A stretch of 64,000 nucleotides of DNA from Anaerolineales bacterium (lineage in GTDB: Bacteria; Chloroflexota; Anaerolineae; Anaerolineales; Villigracilaceae). A program made the translations under genes and the position numbers. The notes beneath the pieces are model-generated. The model worked only from the letters and a program-made list of their open reading frames with translations, was not told the origin of the DNA and made no database searches. Each line of letters begins with the position of its first letter. The stretch's first letter is position 1. Location of the stretch: the NCBI GenBank assembly GCA_020634895.1, contig JACKAV010000012.1, positions 62,001 through 126,000 of the forward strand. Direction: 5' to 3'. Below are positions 17,356 through 25,670 of the stretch, piece by piece.

Positions 17356-17628
17356 ATGGAAATTGAAATTGGAAAGGTCATTCACTATTACAACCATATC
17401 GGCGTTGCAGTTCTTGCGCTGGAAGAAAGTTTAAAACTTGGAGATAAGATCCATATCGCCGGACATTCGACCGATTTTGTGCAGCGGGTCACTTCGATGG
17501 AAGTGGAGCATCATACTGTGCTGTGGGTGAAGCCGGGCGATAAGATGGCTCTTAAGGTAATTCAACCGGTGCATGAGCATGATATTGTGTATCGTGTTGT
17601 CGAAGAGGAACTGGAACCGATAGGTTGA
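17356..17628 (+). CDS. Translation elongation factor-like (EF-Tu domain 2-type) small protein
   Basis: 90 residues that match the second beta-barrel domain of translation GTPases: a short beta strand EIGKVIHYY, then GVAVLAL and GDKIHIAGHSTDFVQRVTSMEVEH, ending with KPGDKMALKV. No GTPase domain is present. Such single-domain barrels are known as free-standing genes, with unknown function. The ATG has AGGAG 8 bases upstream. It is followed by a terminator and convergent mtnN. The -10-like TATTGTATAAATG box is about 43 bp upstream. Confidence 0.75.
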   Translation: MEIEIGKVIHYYNHIGVAVLALEESLKLGDKIHIAGHSTDFVQRVTSMEVEHHTVLWVKPGDKMALKVIQPVHEHDIVYRVVEEELEPIG

Positions 17629-17689
17629 GTTGGTCTTGAATATGTGTAGGGGTTTGGCAGGCTTGAAAGCGTGCTTTAGTTTAGCGCGC

Positions 17690-17719
17690 AAAGAGGCGGA
17701 TTGTGAAGTCCGCCTCTTT
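17690..17719. terminator. Bidirectional terminator
   Basis: 11-bp perfect stem AAAGAGGCGGA/TCCGCCTCTTT (17690-17700 with 17709-17719) between the convergent EF-like and mtnN genes. Confidence 0.75.
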
Positions 17720-17722
17720 GAT

Positions 17723-18481
17723 TCATTTGCCAAGTTCTTGAATTAACTTATCGAAAACCCTGCCGTAGTTATGGGTGGCTGCTATGAGAAAGTCGGTAAA
17801 GCTGACATTGGCGGAGTGGTCGGCTTTGTCAGACATGGCGCGCAAACAAAGGAAGGGCACTTTGTTGATTTCGCAGGTGTGCGCAATGGCGGCGGCTTCC
17901 ATATCCACTGCAAGAGCTTGGTGGGTGTTCCATAGCTGACCCGCCTTTTCAACACTGCTGATGAATTGGTCTCCGCTGACCAGACGCCCTTTGTAGACCT
18001 TGGGGGCGTGTCCGCCGATCTCATCCAGTGAAACGGATTTGGCGCTTTCAAATGCAAGTTCAGTGAGTTTGGAGTCGGTGCCGAAAGCATGGCGGGATGT
18101 GAAATTGAGCTGCCCGTTCTCTTTTTGGGTGATGACGTCAAAAAGAATTTCGCCGGGTTTCAAGCCCCAACCGGTGAGATCGAAGTCATGTTGAATGGCA
18201 TCGGTTGCAATAACGAGATCGCCCACTTCGAGGTCGGGGGAGAGCGCGCCGGAACTGCCCATGTTAAAGAGCGCATCCGGCTCGAAGAAATCGAGCATTT
18301 GTTGAGTGGCGATTACAGCGTTTACTTTGCCTGGGTCGCAACGGGTAAGGTAGACCTGATGTCCGTACATATCACCATGCCAATAGGTGCGGTTGCCCCG
18401 TTCGATTTTTTCAAGGTGGCTGGCGAGTGCGCGAATGGGGATGAGTTCTTCGTCCATTGCGCCGATGATTCCGATTTTCAT
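17723..18481 (-). CDS. mtnN: 5'-methylthioadenosine/S-adenosylhomocysteine nucleosidase
   Basis: Cleaves the N-glycosidic bond of methylthioadenosine and S-adenosylhomocysteine, part of methionine salvage and SAM by-product removal. The N-terminus MKIGIIGAMDEE carries the catalytic glutamate region and the late ALxxxSD equivalent is LRAMSDKADHSAN with the catalytic Asp. DFDLTGWG and the VGDLVIATDAIQHDFD stretch are the family phrases. Size 252 residues is slightly long but normal. Flanked by a bidirectional terminator downstream; the upstream neighbour is the hemolysin III-like gene 43 bp away. Confidence 0.9.
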   Translation of the reverse strand: MKIGIIGAMDEELIPIRALASHLEKIERGNRTYWHGDMYGHQVYLTRCDPGKVNAVIATQQMLDFFEPDALFNMGSSGALSPDLEVGDLVIATDAIQHDFDLTGWGLKPGEILFDVITQKENGQLNFTSRHAFGTDSKLTELAFESAKSVSLDEIGGHAPKVYKGRLVSGDQFISSVEKAGQLWNTHQALAVDMEAAAIAHTCEINKVPFLCLRAMSDKADHSANVSFTDFLIAATHNYGRVFDKLIQELGK

Positions 18482-18524
18482 GAGAAGGTTCCCTTTGCTT
18501 TTTGAAATTCAAACTCTCGTTATT

Positions 18525-19223
18525 TTACACTGTTGGATAAGGCAGTACATGCCATAGCATTACAAGGAACATGAATGTGTTTCCTGCCAATACGCAGATA
18601 TGCCAAATTTCATGGTTTCCGAAATAAGGCGGGAAGGGATTTGGCTTGCCTAGTGCAAATATGATCGCACCAATTGTGTAACATAGCCCGCCTGCGATCA
18701 TCAATAGTATGGCATCCATACCAAGCTGGGTATACGCGGGTTTGATGAGGAAAATGACGATCCAGCCCATAAGGAGGAACGAAGCTTGCGAGATCCACAC
18801 TGGGATGCGGGCAAAGAAAATTGACTTCAACGCGATGAAAAACACGGCAAGGCTCCAGATCACACCGAATAGGATCCAGCCTGTCGCGCCGCTGAAAATG
18901 GTAAGGCAAAAAGGGGTGTACGTTCCGGCAATGAGAATATAGATCGCGTTATGGTCGAGGATGCCAAAGACACGGTAATATTTATTAAAGAGCAGAAAGA
19001 AATGAAGCAGACAGCTAAATAGGAATGACAAAAAGAGACTGATGCCGTAAATGGCAAATCCCACTACGTGCGCAGGCTTGCCTGCAATGGCGGCAAGCGA
19101 AACCAATACCGCCAGCACAGAGATCGAAAGAATTGCGCCAATAAGGTGACTGATGGCGTTGAAGTACTCGTTGCTGTCTGATGATGAGATCATTGGGTCG
19201 AGCTGTGTTTTTTGCAGGGACAT
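18525..19223 (-). CDS. Hemolysin III family (YqfA-like) membrane protein
   Basis: Seven hydrophobic helices with the family phrases EYFNAISHLIGA near the N-terminus, LDHNAIYILIAGTYTPF in the middle and FGNHEIWHICVLAGN near the end. These belong to the PAQR/hemolysin III family, which carries conserved Asp/Ser/His residues and may be a hydrolase or a receptor. The biological role in bacteria is unclear. A 40 bp gap and the same orientation suggest possible co-transcription with mtnN. Confidence 0.9.
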   Translation of the reverse strand: MSLQKTQLDPMISSSDSNEYFNAISHLIGAILSISVLAVLVSLAAIAGKPAHVVGFAIYGISLFLSFLFSCLLHFFLLFNKYYRVFGILDHNAIYILIAGTYTPFCLTIFSGATGWILFGVIWSLAVFFIALKSIFFARIPVWISQASFLLMGWIVIFLIKPAYTQLGMDAILLMIAGGLCYTIGAIIFALGKPNPFPPYFGNHEIWHICVLAGNTFMFLVMLWHVLPYPTV

Positions 19224-19263
19224 GCGGGCGAGTATATCGTATCTTTGCAGGACAATGAATATA

Positions 19264-19300
19264 GCAAAAGGCGCATTTAATTAGCAAATGCGCCTTTTGC
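19264..19300 (-). terminator. Rho-independent terminator
   Basis: Perfect 15-bp stem GCAAAAGGCGCATTT/AAATGCGCCTTTTGC (19264-19278 with 19286-19300) directly after the stop of the minus-strand lipoprotein gene. Confidence 0.85.
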
Positions 19301-19314
19301 AGATGGGCTAGAAA

Positions 19315-19989
19315 TTATTGTGTTGGAATAACGAAGTTGAATTGTCCCTGCATGCCGTCGCTGGTTTCCTGAAGGACGATCAGCAGGTTTTCGTTAAATA
19401 TCCCGTCTGAGTCGTTCAGGGATACACCGGGGAAGAATAGCTGGCTGGTGATTAACTTTCCATTTGGAGCCTGTACCTTGACGTGGATGTGCTCGGTACG
19501 ACCTGGGTATATTCCGGGGATAACTGTTGTTAATTCGTAATATCCATTTGCATCCGTGTATTGATGACCGCGCAGGGTGTAGCCATTGTTGTCGTACACA
19601 CCATTGGCATCCGCCTGCCAGAAATCCAGCAGGGCATTTGCCACTGGTTGGCAGTTTTCGTTATACACATGGCCGGTAAGGACAAGTTTTATACCGTTCA
19701 TGCCGTCTTCGAATAAGACATCTCTCTCGGGAGAGTTGGCTGTAAAGTAAGGACCTTCCGTTTCTTCTGGCGTTAGTACGGCTGACTTATTTCCATCATT
19801 GCAGGCAAGCGATGAAGTGTCTGTGGATGTATCTTGTGAATTTGAACTCAGACCGCTGTTGTCTGTCGCAGTCTGTGGCGCGGGACTTGTGCTCTCGGCT
19901 GGTGATACGGTTGGTGTTGCGGTTGAACAGGCACCCAGTGCGATCGCACAGAGTATATTGATGACAATAAAAGAGTTTCTCGTTTTCAT
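19315..19989 (-). CDS. Intradiol ring-cleavage dioxygenase-like lipoprotein
   Basis: Signal peptide ending in a lipobox (LGAC, Cys21), then a Ser/Thr-rich linker. The catalytic part has EGPYF, the VYDNNGYTLRGHQYTDANG loop, GIYPGRTEHIHVKV and LFFPGVSL. These match protocatechuate 3,4-dioxygenase-type enzymes that bind Fe(III) with two Tyr and two His: Tyr in VYD and in GIYPGR and two His in EHIHVK supply likely ligands. Extracellular, lipid-anchored members of this family occur widely and often have unknown substrates. I start at ATG 19989 with GGAGAG 5 bases upstream. Confidence 0.85.
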   Translation of the reverse strand: MKTRNSFIVINILCAIALGACSTATPTVSPAESTSPAPQTATDNSGLSSNSQDTSTDTSSLACNDGNKSAVLTPEETEGPYFTANSPERDVLFEDGMNGIKLVLTGHVYNENCQPVANALLDFWQADANGVYDNNGYTLRGHQYTDANGYYELTTVIPGIYPGRTEHIHVKVQAPNGKLITSQLFFPGVSLNDSDGIFNENLLIVLQETSDGMQGQFNFVIPTQ

Positions 19990-20081
19990 AAATCTCTCCA
20001 TTTCTAATTCTAAGGTTTTGCAAGTATATCTTTTTGATATGGAGAGACTGTGAGTTTTGCATGAGGATAATTTGCGTATTG

Positions 20082-20483
20082 CTAGCTTCGGCTTGCTTTC
20101 CACAGCTTGAAAAAGGGCGAGAGGAAAAAGAATATAGCCAAGACAAGCATGGCAATATCAAACGGAGTTGCTTTCGCGTGAGATAAAAGATAGCCTTGGT
20201 TGCTTCCCAAAACATGCCAGTTGACAAGCCAGTCCACGAGCCCGGCTGGATAGAGGATGAAAAATAATATCCACAGGGTGGGCGCAATGAAGATGCCGAT
20301 CCCACCGTCGTTAATGAACGAGCCGAGTGAAACCATCGTCCCGCGACTTAATAAAGAGCCGAAGTAGACGATCAAGGCGAAGATACATAATCCTGGAGTA
20401 AAACAAGCTGTGCCTCCCTCATACAAACTCCACGCCCCAAACCATTTAATGACCACATACGCGACCAGAACGACTTGAATCAT
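20082..20483 (-). CDS. Small integral membrane protein of unknown function
   Basis: 133 residues with four hydrophobic stretches and almost no soluble part. I recognise no family. It lies between the lipoprotein gene (93 bp away) and the divergent GT-C gene. The ATG start at 20483 has GGAGGG 7 bases upstream (read on the minus strand), which supports this start. Composition is ordinary, with no sign of transfer. Confidence 0.7.
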   Translation of the reverse strand: MIQVVLVAYVVIKWFGAWSLYEGGTACFTPGLCIFALIVYFGSLLSRGTMVSLGSFINDGGIGIFIAPTLWILFFILYPAGLVDWLVNWHVLGSNQGYLLSHAKATPFDIAMLVLAIFFFLSPFFKLWKASRS

Positions 20484-20535
20484 ATGACTGCCCTCCCTTT
20501 ATCACTTTACATTACTTGAGGGGATTTTTCAACTT

Positions 20536-20565
20536 TTGCTTGTTGATCGTCCAAACGGGTAAAAT
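20536..20565 (+). promoter_or_regulatory. Promoter with -10 next to start codon
   Basis: TTGCTT (20536-20541) and TAAAAT (20560-20565) are 18 bp apart. The -10 box ends 6 bases before the ATG at 20572, so the transcript would begin at or next to the start codon (leaderless). Confidence 0.45.
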
Positions 20566-20571
20566 ACCCAG

Positions 20572-22017
20572 ATGACATATTCGAAAAATATTCCAGCGAT
20601 ATTTTCCTTTTTGCTTCCCAAGCCTCATAAATTAGACTCCCCTCATGTCGTTTTGGCTTTGGGTTTGGCAGGTATCAGTCTGGGACAGGCGCTTCAACAC
20701 GGGGATGGTTTTCTTAATGCGTCTTCTCTTTTTTATCTTACCCTTGCGTTGATCTTTCTAGGTTGGGGGTTGTTTGCGGTTCCAGCTTTTGGACAGTCTT
20801 TTTTTAGCCGAATTGCATTTCCGATTTTGCTGTTAGGTCTGGTCTTGCAGATTTATCAATTGACATTCACTTATGTCGGTGATTATCAATTCCTGTCTTT
20901 ATTGCCGACGCTTTGGCAGCTTCGTCTGCTTGTTCTAGTGGCAGGCGGATTCGCCCTGCTCAGCCTTGCACCGCAAAAGTGGGTACCTTCCGCCAGCCGG
21001 AACGGGTTGACCTTGCTTGCGTTGACCGTAAATGGACTTGCCGGCGTTTGGGTCATTCAGCAAGCTCCAACACCTTTTATTGACGTTTTTGTGTACCATC
21101 AGAATTCTGGCTGGGCATTGGCGCATGGGATCGACCCGTATTCGTTGACAACCGCCAATATCTACGGAGACTTGGGTAAGTATGGCTATGGTGCGGAATT
21201 ATTTCAAGGCGATGTTTTGAACATCAGCAACCCCTATCCGCCGCTAAGCATTTATATTTCGTCTCTTGGTTATTTTATGGGCGGGGACATTCGTTATAGT
21301 CACCTTTTTGTCTTCATTCTGTCCTGTGCGTTGATCGCTTTTCTTCATCCGGGGCGCGGCACAAAATTGGCAGCCTATGTTTTTTTGTTTACCCCAAAGT
21401 CATTGTATGTAATAGAGCAAAGTTGGACAGAACCGATCGTTGTTTTTCTGCTGGTCGTTGTTGTTTATGCTTATCTGCATCGCTCGCGCTGGCTGGAAAT
21501 TTTGGTGGGGTTGTTCTTTGCGAGCAAACAATATTTATTATTTGCTTTTCCATTGGTTTTAATGATTTTCCAGATCCAAACGCCTTTCTTCCGGTGGTTT
21601 CGTCGGATGAGCATTATCGCCTTGACTGCATTATTGGTGACGGCTCCGCTGGCATTGTGGAATATCAATTCATTTCTTTGGAACGTAGGCGAAGCGCAGT
21701 GGTATCAACCTTTCCGGCTTGACGCGTTGAGTTACCTGTCCGCCTATGCTCGTGTTTCTGGAACAGAACCCACTTCCTTGATAGCTTTTGCCGCACTTGC
21801 GTTCGCTTTATATCTGTCATGGCGAAATTTACCGCGTACCATTGAAGGTTTTGCCGCAGCGTTTGCGTTCTCTATGGCGATATTTTTCGCTTTTAACAAA
21901 CAGGCTTTTTGCAATTATTATTTTTTGGTGATCGGAACGATCTCCTGTACATGGGCTGTGATCCAATCAAAAGAACCTTTTGAAGAACTTAAAGAGTCCC
22001 CAGTCAGCACATATTGA
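20572..22017 (+). CDS. GT-C type membrane glycosyltransferase (DUF2029/GT87-like), putative
   Basis: About ten to twelve membrane helices. After the fourth helix a luminal phrase FIDVFVYHQNSGWALAHGIDPYSLT appears, which resembles the DxxVYxxAxxxLLxGxNPY loop of polyprenyl-phosphate-mannose-type GT-C transferases. Later there is ASKQYLLFAFPLVL, another family-like phrase. Such enzymes use lipid-linked sugars; the acceptor is unknown. The gene starts at ATG 20572 with a -10 box just upstream and no ribosome site, and is followed by the alaS leader. Confidence 0.7.
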   Translation: MTYSKNIPAIFSFLLPKPHKLDSPHVVLALGLAGISLGQALQHGDGFLNASSLFYLTLALIFLGWGLFAVPAFGQSFFSRIAFPILLLGLVLQIYQLTFTYVGDYQFLSLLPTLWQLRLLVLVAGGFALLSLAPQKWVPSASRNGLTLLALTVNGLAGVWVIQQAPTPFIDVFVYHQNSGWALAHGIDPYSLTTANIYGDLGKYGYGAELFQGDVLNISNPYPPLSIYISSLGYFMGGDIRYSHLFVFILSCALIAFLHPGRGTKLAAYVFLFTPKSLYVIEQSWTEPIVVFLLVVVVYAYLHRSRWLEILVGLFFASKQYLLFAFPLVLMIFQIQTPFFRWFRRMSIIALTALLVTAPLALWNINSFLWNVGEAQWYQPFRLDALSYLSAYARVSGTEPTSLIAFAALAFALYLSWRNLPRTIEGFAAAFAFSMAIFFAFNKQAFCNYYFLVIGTISCTWAVIQSKEPFEELKESPVSTY

Positions 22018-22020
22018 AAG

Positions 22021-22029
22021 TGGTATAAT
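22021..22029 (+). promoter_or_regulatory. Extended -10 promoter of the alaS leader
   Basis: TGGTATAAT is a perfect extended -10 box (TGn plus TATAAT). Its last base is 7 bases before the leader peptide ATG at 22037, so transcription probably begins at or right next to that ATG. Confidence 0.6.
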
Positions 22030-22036
22030 CGCGCCC

Positions 22037-22120
22037 ATGCCAAAAATCCTCAACCCGTCAGCCGCCGCACAAGCTACCGCCGCCGCTACATGCGCGACCT
22101 GCGAACCTGCCACGGCTTGA
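22037..22120 (+). CDS. Alanine-rich leader peptide of alaS (putative attenuator peptide)
   Basis: A 27-residue frame in which 10 residues are alanine (codons GCC, GCC, GCA, GCT, GCC, GCC, GCT, GCG, GCC, GCT), seven of them clustered within codons 9-17. It begins at the first ATG after an extended -10 box, leaving essentially no 5' leader, and ends at TGA 22118-22120. It lies upstream of a terminator and of alaS, whose product charges the very amino acid the peptide is rich in. This is the layout of ribosome-mediated attenuation. No such leader is known to me for alaS in this group, so expression of the peptide needs proof; chance ORFs this long are common, but the alanine bias and position argue against chance. 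Confidence 0.6.
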   Translation: MPKILNPSAAAQATAAATCATCEPATA

Positions 22121-22141
22121 GACGGAACCGATAGGAAATCC

Positions 22142-22174
22142 AGTCCCGAAACCAACAGGTTCTCGGGACTTTTT
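22142..22174 (+). terminator. Attenuator terminator before alaS
   Basis: Stem AGTCCCGA (22142-22149) with TCGGGACT (22163-22170), continued inward by AACC/GGTT with one bulged base, then a TTTT run. The segment CAGGTTC (22156-22162) in its right arm is also a perfect partner of GAACCTG (22103-22109) in the leader peptide frame, so the two pairings exclude each other. Confidence 0.7.
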
Positions 22175-22202
22175 ATTTGACTTTAGACCCTCAACTTTCC
22201 GT

Positions 22203-22211
22203 TGGTATAAT
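22203..22211 (+). promoter_or_regulatory. Second extended -10 box, upstream of alaS
   Basis: A second TGGTATAAT lies 40 bases before the alaS ATG, after the terminator. It could give basal alaS expression independent of the attenuator. No matching -35 box was found. Confidence 0.4.
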
Positions 22212-22250
22212 TCGCCAGTCATTTTCACTTTTTCGGAGATTCGCTTCGCT

Positions 22251-25019
22251 ATGACCAAAAAACTCACAGGTAACCAGATCCGTCAGGACTTCATCGATTT
22301 CTTCGTCGAACATGGACACACCGCCGTGCCTTCGATGTCGCTCGTTCCGGGCGGGGATGCTACGCTTCTTTTCACCAACTCGGGCATGGTGCAGTTTAAG
22401 GATGTCTTTCTCGGCACCGACAAAAAGCCCTACACCCGCGCTGTTGACTCGCAAAAGTGTATGCGCGTGGCAGGCAAACACAACGACCTCGAAGATGTCG
22501 GTCGTGACGACACGCATCATACCTTCTTTGAGATGCTCGGCAACTGGTCGTTTGGCGATTACTACAAGGATGAAGCCATCGGTTGGTCTTGGCAGTTGTT
22601 AACAGAAGTCTGGGGTTTGCCCAAAGATAAACTCTACGCCACCTGCTTCCGCGATGATAAAGGCAATGTCCCACAGGACGATGAAGCCGCCAATGCCTGG
22701 CGGAAACAACCTGGCTTCGATCCGGAGCATATTCTCTTCTTTGGTCGCAAGGAGAACTTCTGGCAGATGGCAGAGACGGGTCCCTGCGGACCATGCTCCG
22801 AGATTCATATCGACCTCGGCGAAGAGCGCGATAACCTGCGCGGCACCGACCATGTCTGCGGCGTGAACGGTGAATGTACACGTTTCCTGGAACTATGGAA
22901 CAACGTTTTCATTCAATACAATCTTTTCGATGACGGTCGGCTTGAATCTTTGCCGTCCAAACACGTTGATACAGGTATGGGTTTCGAACGAATTGTCGCC
23001 GTTTTGCAAGGTGTAGACTCAAATTACAAAACCGATCTCTTTACCGGTTCGCTGGATGTTTTGCGTTCGCTCACGGGTCATACCGAAAAAGAAATGCTTG
23101 CAGATTTCACGCCTTATCGCGTCATCTGCGATCACGTCCGCTCAGCGGCGTTCCTCATTGCGGATGGCGTTGTGCCGGGCAATGCGGGTCGTAACTACGT
23201 TGCGCGTATGATCATTCGCCGCGCGGCTCGGTTTGGCACCAAGCTTGGTCTCACCGAACCATTCCTCGCCAAAGTCGCCGAGGCGGTTATTAATCAATAT
23301 GGAGATTTCTACCCCGAACTGAAAAAGGCTCAACCTGCCATCCTCGATAATTTGACTCGGGAAGAAGTCCGCTTCGCACGGACCGTTGAAGCGGGTACAG
23401 CCCATTTGGAGAATCTACTCTCTGAGCTTCGCTCCACCAACTCCACCACTCTTGATGGACACAAAGCCTTTGACCTTTACGCCACGTATGGCTTGCCTTT
23501 CGAAATTTCCCGCGACATCGCCCGCGAACAGGGACTTGATGTGGACGAAGCCGGTTTCACTGCTGCAAAAGAAGAACATGCCGTTGCATCCGGTGGCGGC
23601 AAAGCGATGGGTAAACTTGGCGGCGAAGATGCGGAATTCTTTGCAGGCATTCTCAAAGATCTGCAAGCCAAAGGAAAACTCGGCAAAGACGGTGTGGAAT
23701 ACGATCCCTACCACGGTACGGATGTTTCCCGTTATTCAGACCTCGAAGTGCTTGCCCTTGTTGTGAATGGACAATCCGTAGACTCGGCTAACTTGGATGA
23801 TCAGGTTGAGGTTATTCTGCCCAAGACCGGCTTTTATATCGAAGCGGGCGGTCAGGTCAACGACACGGGCTTCATCCGTTTTTCATCTTCTCCCTCTGGG
23901 AGAGGGCAGGGTGAGGGATGGGAGATCGAAGTCACGGGCATGCGCCGCGCGTCGGCAGGTGTGATCGTACACATCGGTGAGGTGATCTCAGGTCATCCCA
24001 AGGTCGGCGACAAAGCGACTGCCGAAGTGGATATTAACCGACGTCACGACATCATGCGTAATCACACAGCCACGCATTTGCTCCACAAGGCGCTTCATGA
24101 AGTGCTAAGCGACCAGGCGACTCAGGCGGGCTCGCTCGTTGCGCCGGATCGTTTACGCTTTGACTTCAACCATCCTGAGGCTATGACACCCGAACAGATC
24201 GAGCGTGTTGAGCGCATGGTCAACGAAGCCGTTGCAGCGGATATGCCGGTAGTCAAAGTGACCAAGTCGCTGGACGAAGCCAAGAAGGAAGGTGCGATGG
24301 CGCTCTTCGGCGAAAAATATGGCGAAGTGGTTCGCACGATTTCAATTATGGAATCTGAATCGGAATCCGACAGTTCTACTGTCGGTACCAAATACTCCTA
24401 CGAACTCTGTGGCGGAACCCATCTCGAGCGGACTTCCGACATCGGCGCATTCCTGATCGTGAGTGAAGGTTCTGCGGCGGCTGGAGTGCGGCGTATCGAA
24501 GCGGTCACCGGGCGCGGCGCATATGACCTTATTCAGAAACGTTTCAAAACCTTGAAGCAGACTGCTGGGACGTTGAAAACTTCTCTCGATGAGATTCCCG
24601 CAAAAGTAGACGCCTTGCAGGACGAAGTCTCTGAATTGAAGAAGGAACTTGCCAGCCTTCGTACGCAATCGGCAATGTCCACTTTTGATTCGCTTCTTGC
24701 CGGTGTTCAAACTGCCAAAGATGTGAGTGTTCTTGGCGCAGAGATCTCAAATGCAGATGTAGATACCTTGCGCTCACTGGCGGACAAATTCCGTGAGAAA
24801 TATCCGAAGAGCGGTGCGGCAGTATTCGTTTCTGGATCAACTGTCATCGCGACGGTGACCGAGGATGTGGTCAAACGGGGCATCAAGGCTGGGGATCTGA
24901 TCACAGGCATCGGCGGGAAGGGAGGCGGTCGCCCCAATCTGGCTCAAGGCAGTCTCAATGGAGATGTCAAAGAAGCGCTGGCGAAGCTTCCCAAAGTCGT
25001 TGAAGAAAAAGTGAAATAG
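22251..25019 (+). CDS. alaS: Alanine-tRNA ligase
   Basis: Class II synthetase that charges tRNA-Ala and edits Ser/Gly mischarging. The N-terminal catalytic part has motif-2 type DDTHHTFFEMLGNWSFGDY. The editing domain has NHTATHLLH (about 603-611) and the late CGGTHLERTSDIG zinc/editing segment. The C-Ala part ends with GGKGGGRPNLAQG. At 922 residues it is longer than the typical 875. Part of the excess is a Ser/Gly-rich loop near residue 546-559, coded by a hairpin repeat (see 23889). ATG 22251 has GGAG 12 bases upstream. Regulated probably by the leader peptide before it. Confidence 0.97.
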   Translation: MTKKLTGNQIRQDFIDFFVEHGHTAVPSMSLVPGGDATLLFTNSGMVQFKDVFLGTDKKPYTRAVDSQKCMRVAGKHNDLEDVGRDDTHHTFFEMLGNWSFGDYYKDEAIGWSWQLLTEVWGLPKDKLYATCFRDDKGNVPQDDEAANAWRKQPGFDPEHILFFGRKENFWQMAETGPCGPCSEIHIDLGEERDNLRGTDHVCGVNGECTRFLELWNNVFIQYNLFDDGRLESLPSKHVDTGMGFERIVAVLQGVDSNYKTDLFTGSLDVLRSLTGHTEKEMLADFTPYRVICDHVRSAAFLIADGVVPGNAGRNYVARMIIRRAARFGTKLGLTEPFLAKVAEAVINQYGDFYPELKKAQPAILDNLTREEVRFARTVEAGTAHLENLLSELRSTNSTTLDGHKAFDLYATYGLPFEISRDIAREQGLDVDEAGFTAAKEEHAVASGGGKAMGKLGGEDAEFFAGILKDLQAKGKLGKDGVEYDPYHGTDVSRYSDLEVLALVVNGQSVDSANLDDQVEVILPKTGFYIEAGGQVNDTGFIRFSSSPSGRGQGEGWEIEVTGMRRASAGVIVHIGEVISGHPKVGDKATAEVDINRRHDIMRNHTATHLLHKALHEVLSDQATQAGSLVAPDRLRFDFNHPEAMTPEQIERVERMVNEAVAADMPVVKVTKSLDEAKKEGAMALFGEKYGEVVRTISIMESESESDSSTVGTKYSYELCGGTHLERTSDIGAFLIVSEGSAAAGVRRIEAVTGRGAYDLIQKRFKTLKQTAGTLKTSLDEIPAKVDALQDEVSELKKELASLRTQSAMSTFDSLLAGVQTAKDVSVLGAEISNADVDTLRSLADKFREKYPKSGAAVFVSGSTVIATVTEDVVKRGIKAGDLITGIGGKGGGRPNLAQGSLNGDVKEALAKLPKVVEEKVK
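23889..23917. repeat. Hairpin repeat unit inserted in frame in alaS
   Basis: Contains CCCTCT-GGG-AGAGGG followed by a GGCAGGGTGAGGG tail, the form of a widespread intergenic hairpin repeat (a close relative appears near 54310 as CCTCTAGGGAAGGGAGG). Here it codes for a Ser-Pro-Ser-Gly-Arg-Gly-Gln-Gly-Glu-Gly loop between two conserved strands of the AlaRS editing domain and keeps the frame. Confidence 0.55.
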
Positions 25020-25038
25020 GTTACGTTGTTTGGAATCA

Positions 25039-25068
25039 AAAAGACGCTGGCTTAAGCCAGCGTCTTTT
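25039..25068. terminator. Bidirectional terminator after alaS
   Basis: Perfect 30-bp palindrome AAAAGACGCTGGCTT/AAGCCAGCGTCTTTT, 20 bp after the alaS stop and 4 bp before the end of the convergent redoxin gene. Confidence 0.85.
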
Positions 25069-25071
25069 ATG

Positions 25072-25662
25072 TTAATTGCTTTCTTTGATGATCGGTGTGA
25101 CGTATTTTTCCAGCGTTGCGAGACTGATCTCGCCAGTCCAAGCCAAGCGGACTGTGCCTGAGCGGTCGATCACATAGGAGTTCGGCAGGTTGCTGTTGTT
25201 GATGGCTCGCAGCGACGCACCCTCCGGGTCGAGCCAGACGGGGAAGGTTAGTCCATAGCTTTGCGCGAACGCGAGGACTTCTTCGAGCCCTTCGCCCGCT
25301 TCCACGGCGATCACCGTGAAACCATCTTCGGCGTGTGTGTCATGGTATTGCTTCAACGACGGCATCTCTGCCTTGCAGGGCGGACACCACGTTGCCCAGT
25401 TATTCACCAACACGACCTTGCCTTCGAAATCCGCCAGCGACTGCGTTTCGCCTTCGATGTTTCCCAGCGCAAGATTCGGCGCAGGAAAGCTGACTTCCAT
25501 TGGCGTAACAGACCGGTCGTTTGCGGATGATTGTGCCGACGAACTTGAACTTTGCACAAGGAACAGGAGTAATCCCACTCCCAGCACCAGCAGTCCGCCG
25601 CCGATCAGCATGGACCGATTTTTCTGCTTCTGCCTAAGTTTGCGATATTTTTGTCTGCTCAT
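25072..25662 (-). CDS. TlpA-like thioredoxin, membrane-anchored
   Basis: Basic N-terminus (MSRQKYRKLR), one membrane helix (about 19-36), then a redoxin domain with WATWCPPCKAEMPSL (CPPC at 93-96) and a cis-Pro region NLPNSYVID. This fits a TlpA/ResA-type periplasmic or surface thiol reductase. It acts outside the cytoplasmic membrane and could reduce protein disulfides or cytochrome c cysteines. Starts 8 bp after the end of the disulfide-oxidoreductase gene, so the pair forms an operon. Confidence 0.85.
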   Translation of the reverse strand: MSRQKYRKLRQKQKNRSMLIGGGLLVLGVGLLLFLVQSSSSSAQSSANDRSVTPMEVSFPAPNLALGNIEGETQSLADFEGKVVLVNNWATWCPPCKAEMPSLKQYHDTHAEDGFTVIAVEAGEGLEEVLAFAQSYGLTFPVWLDPEGASLRAINNSNLPNSYVIDRSGTVRLAWTGEISLATLEKYVTPIIKESN

Positions 25663-25670
25663 GGCAGTTC

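Noticed and set aside
22018..22250. T-box riboswitch before alaS
   Set aside because: No AGGGTGGNACCGCG box or specifier loop was found; the leader peptide model fits the sequence better.
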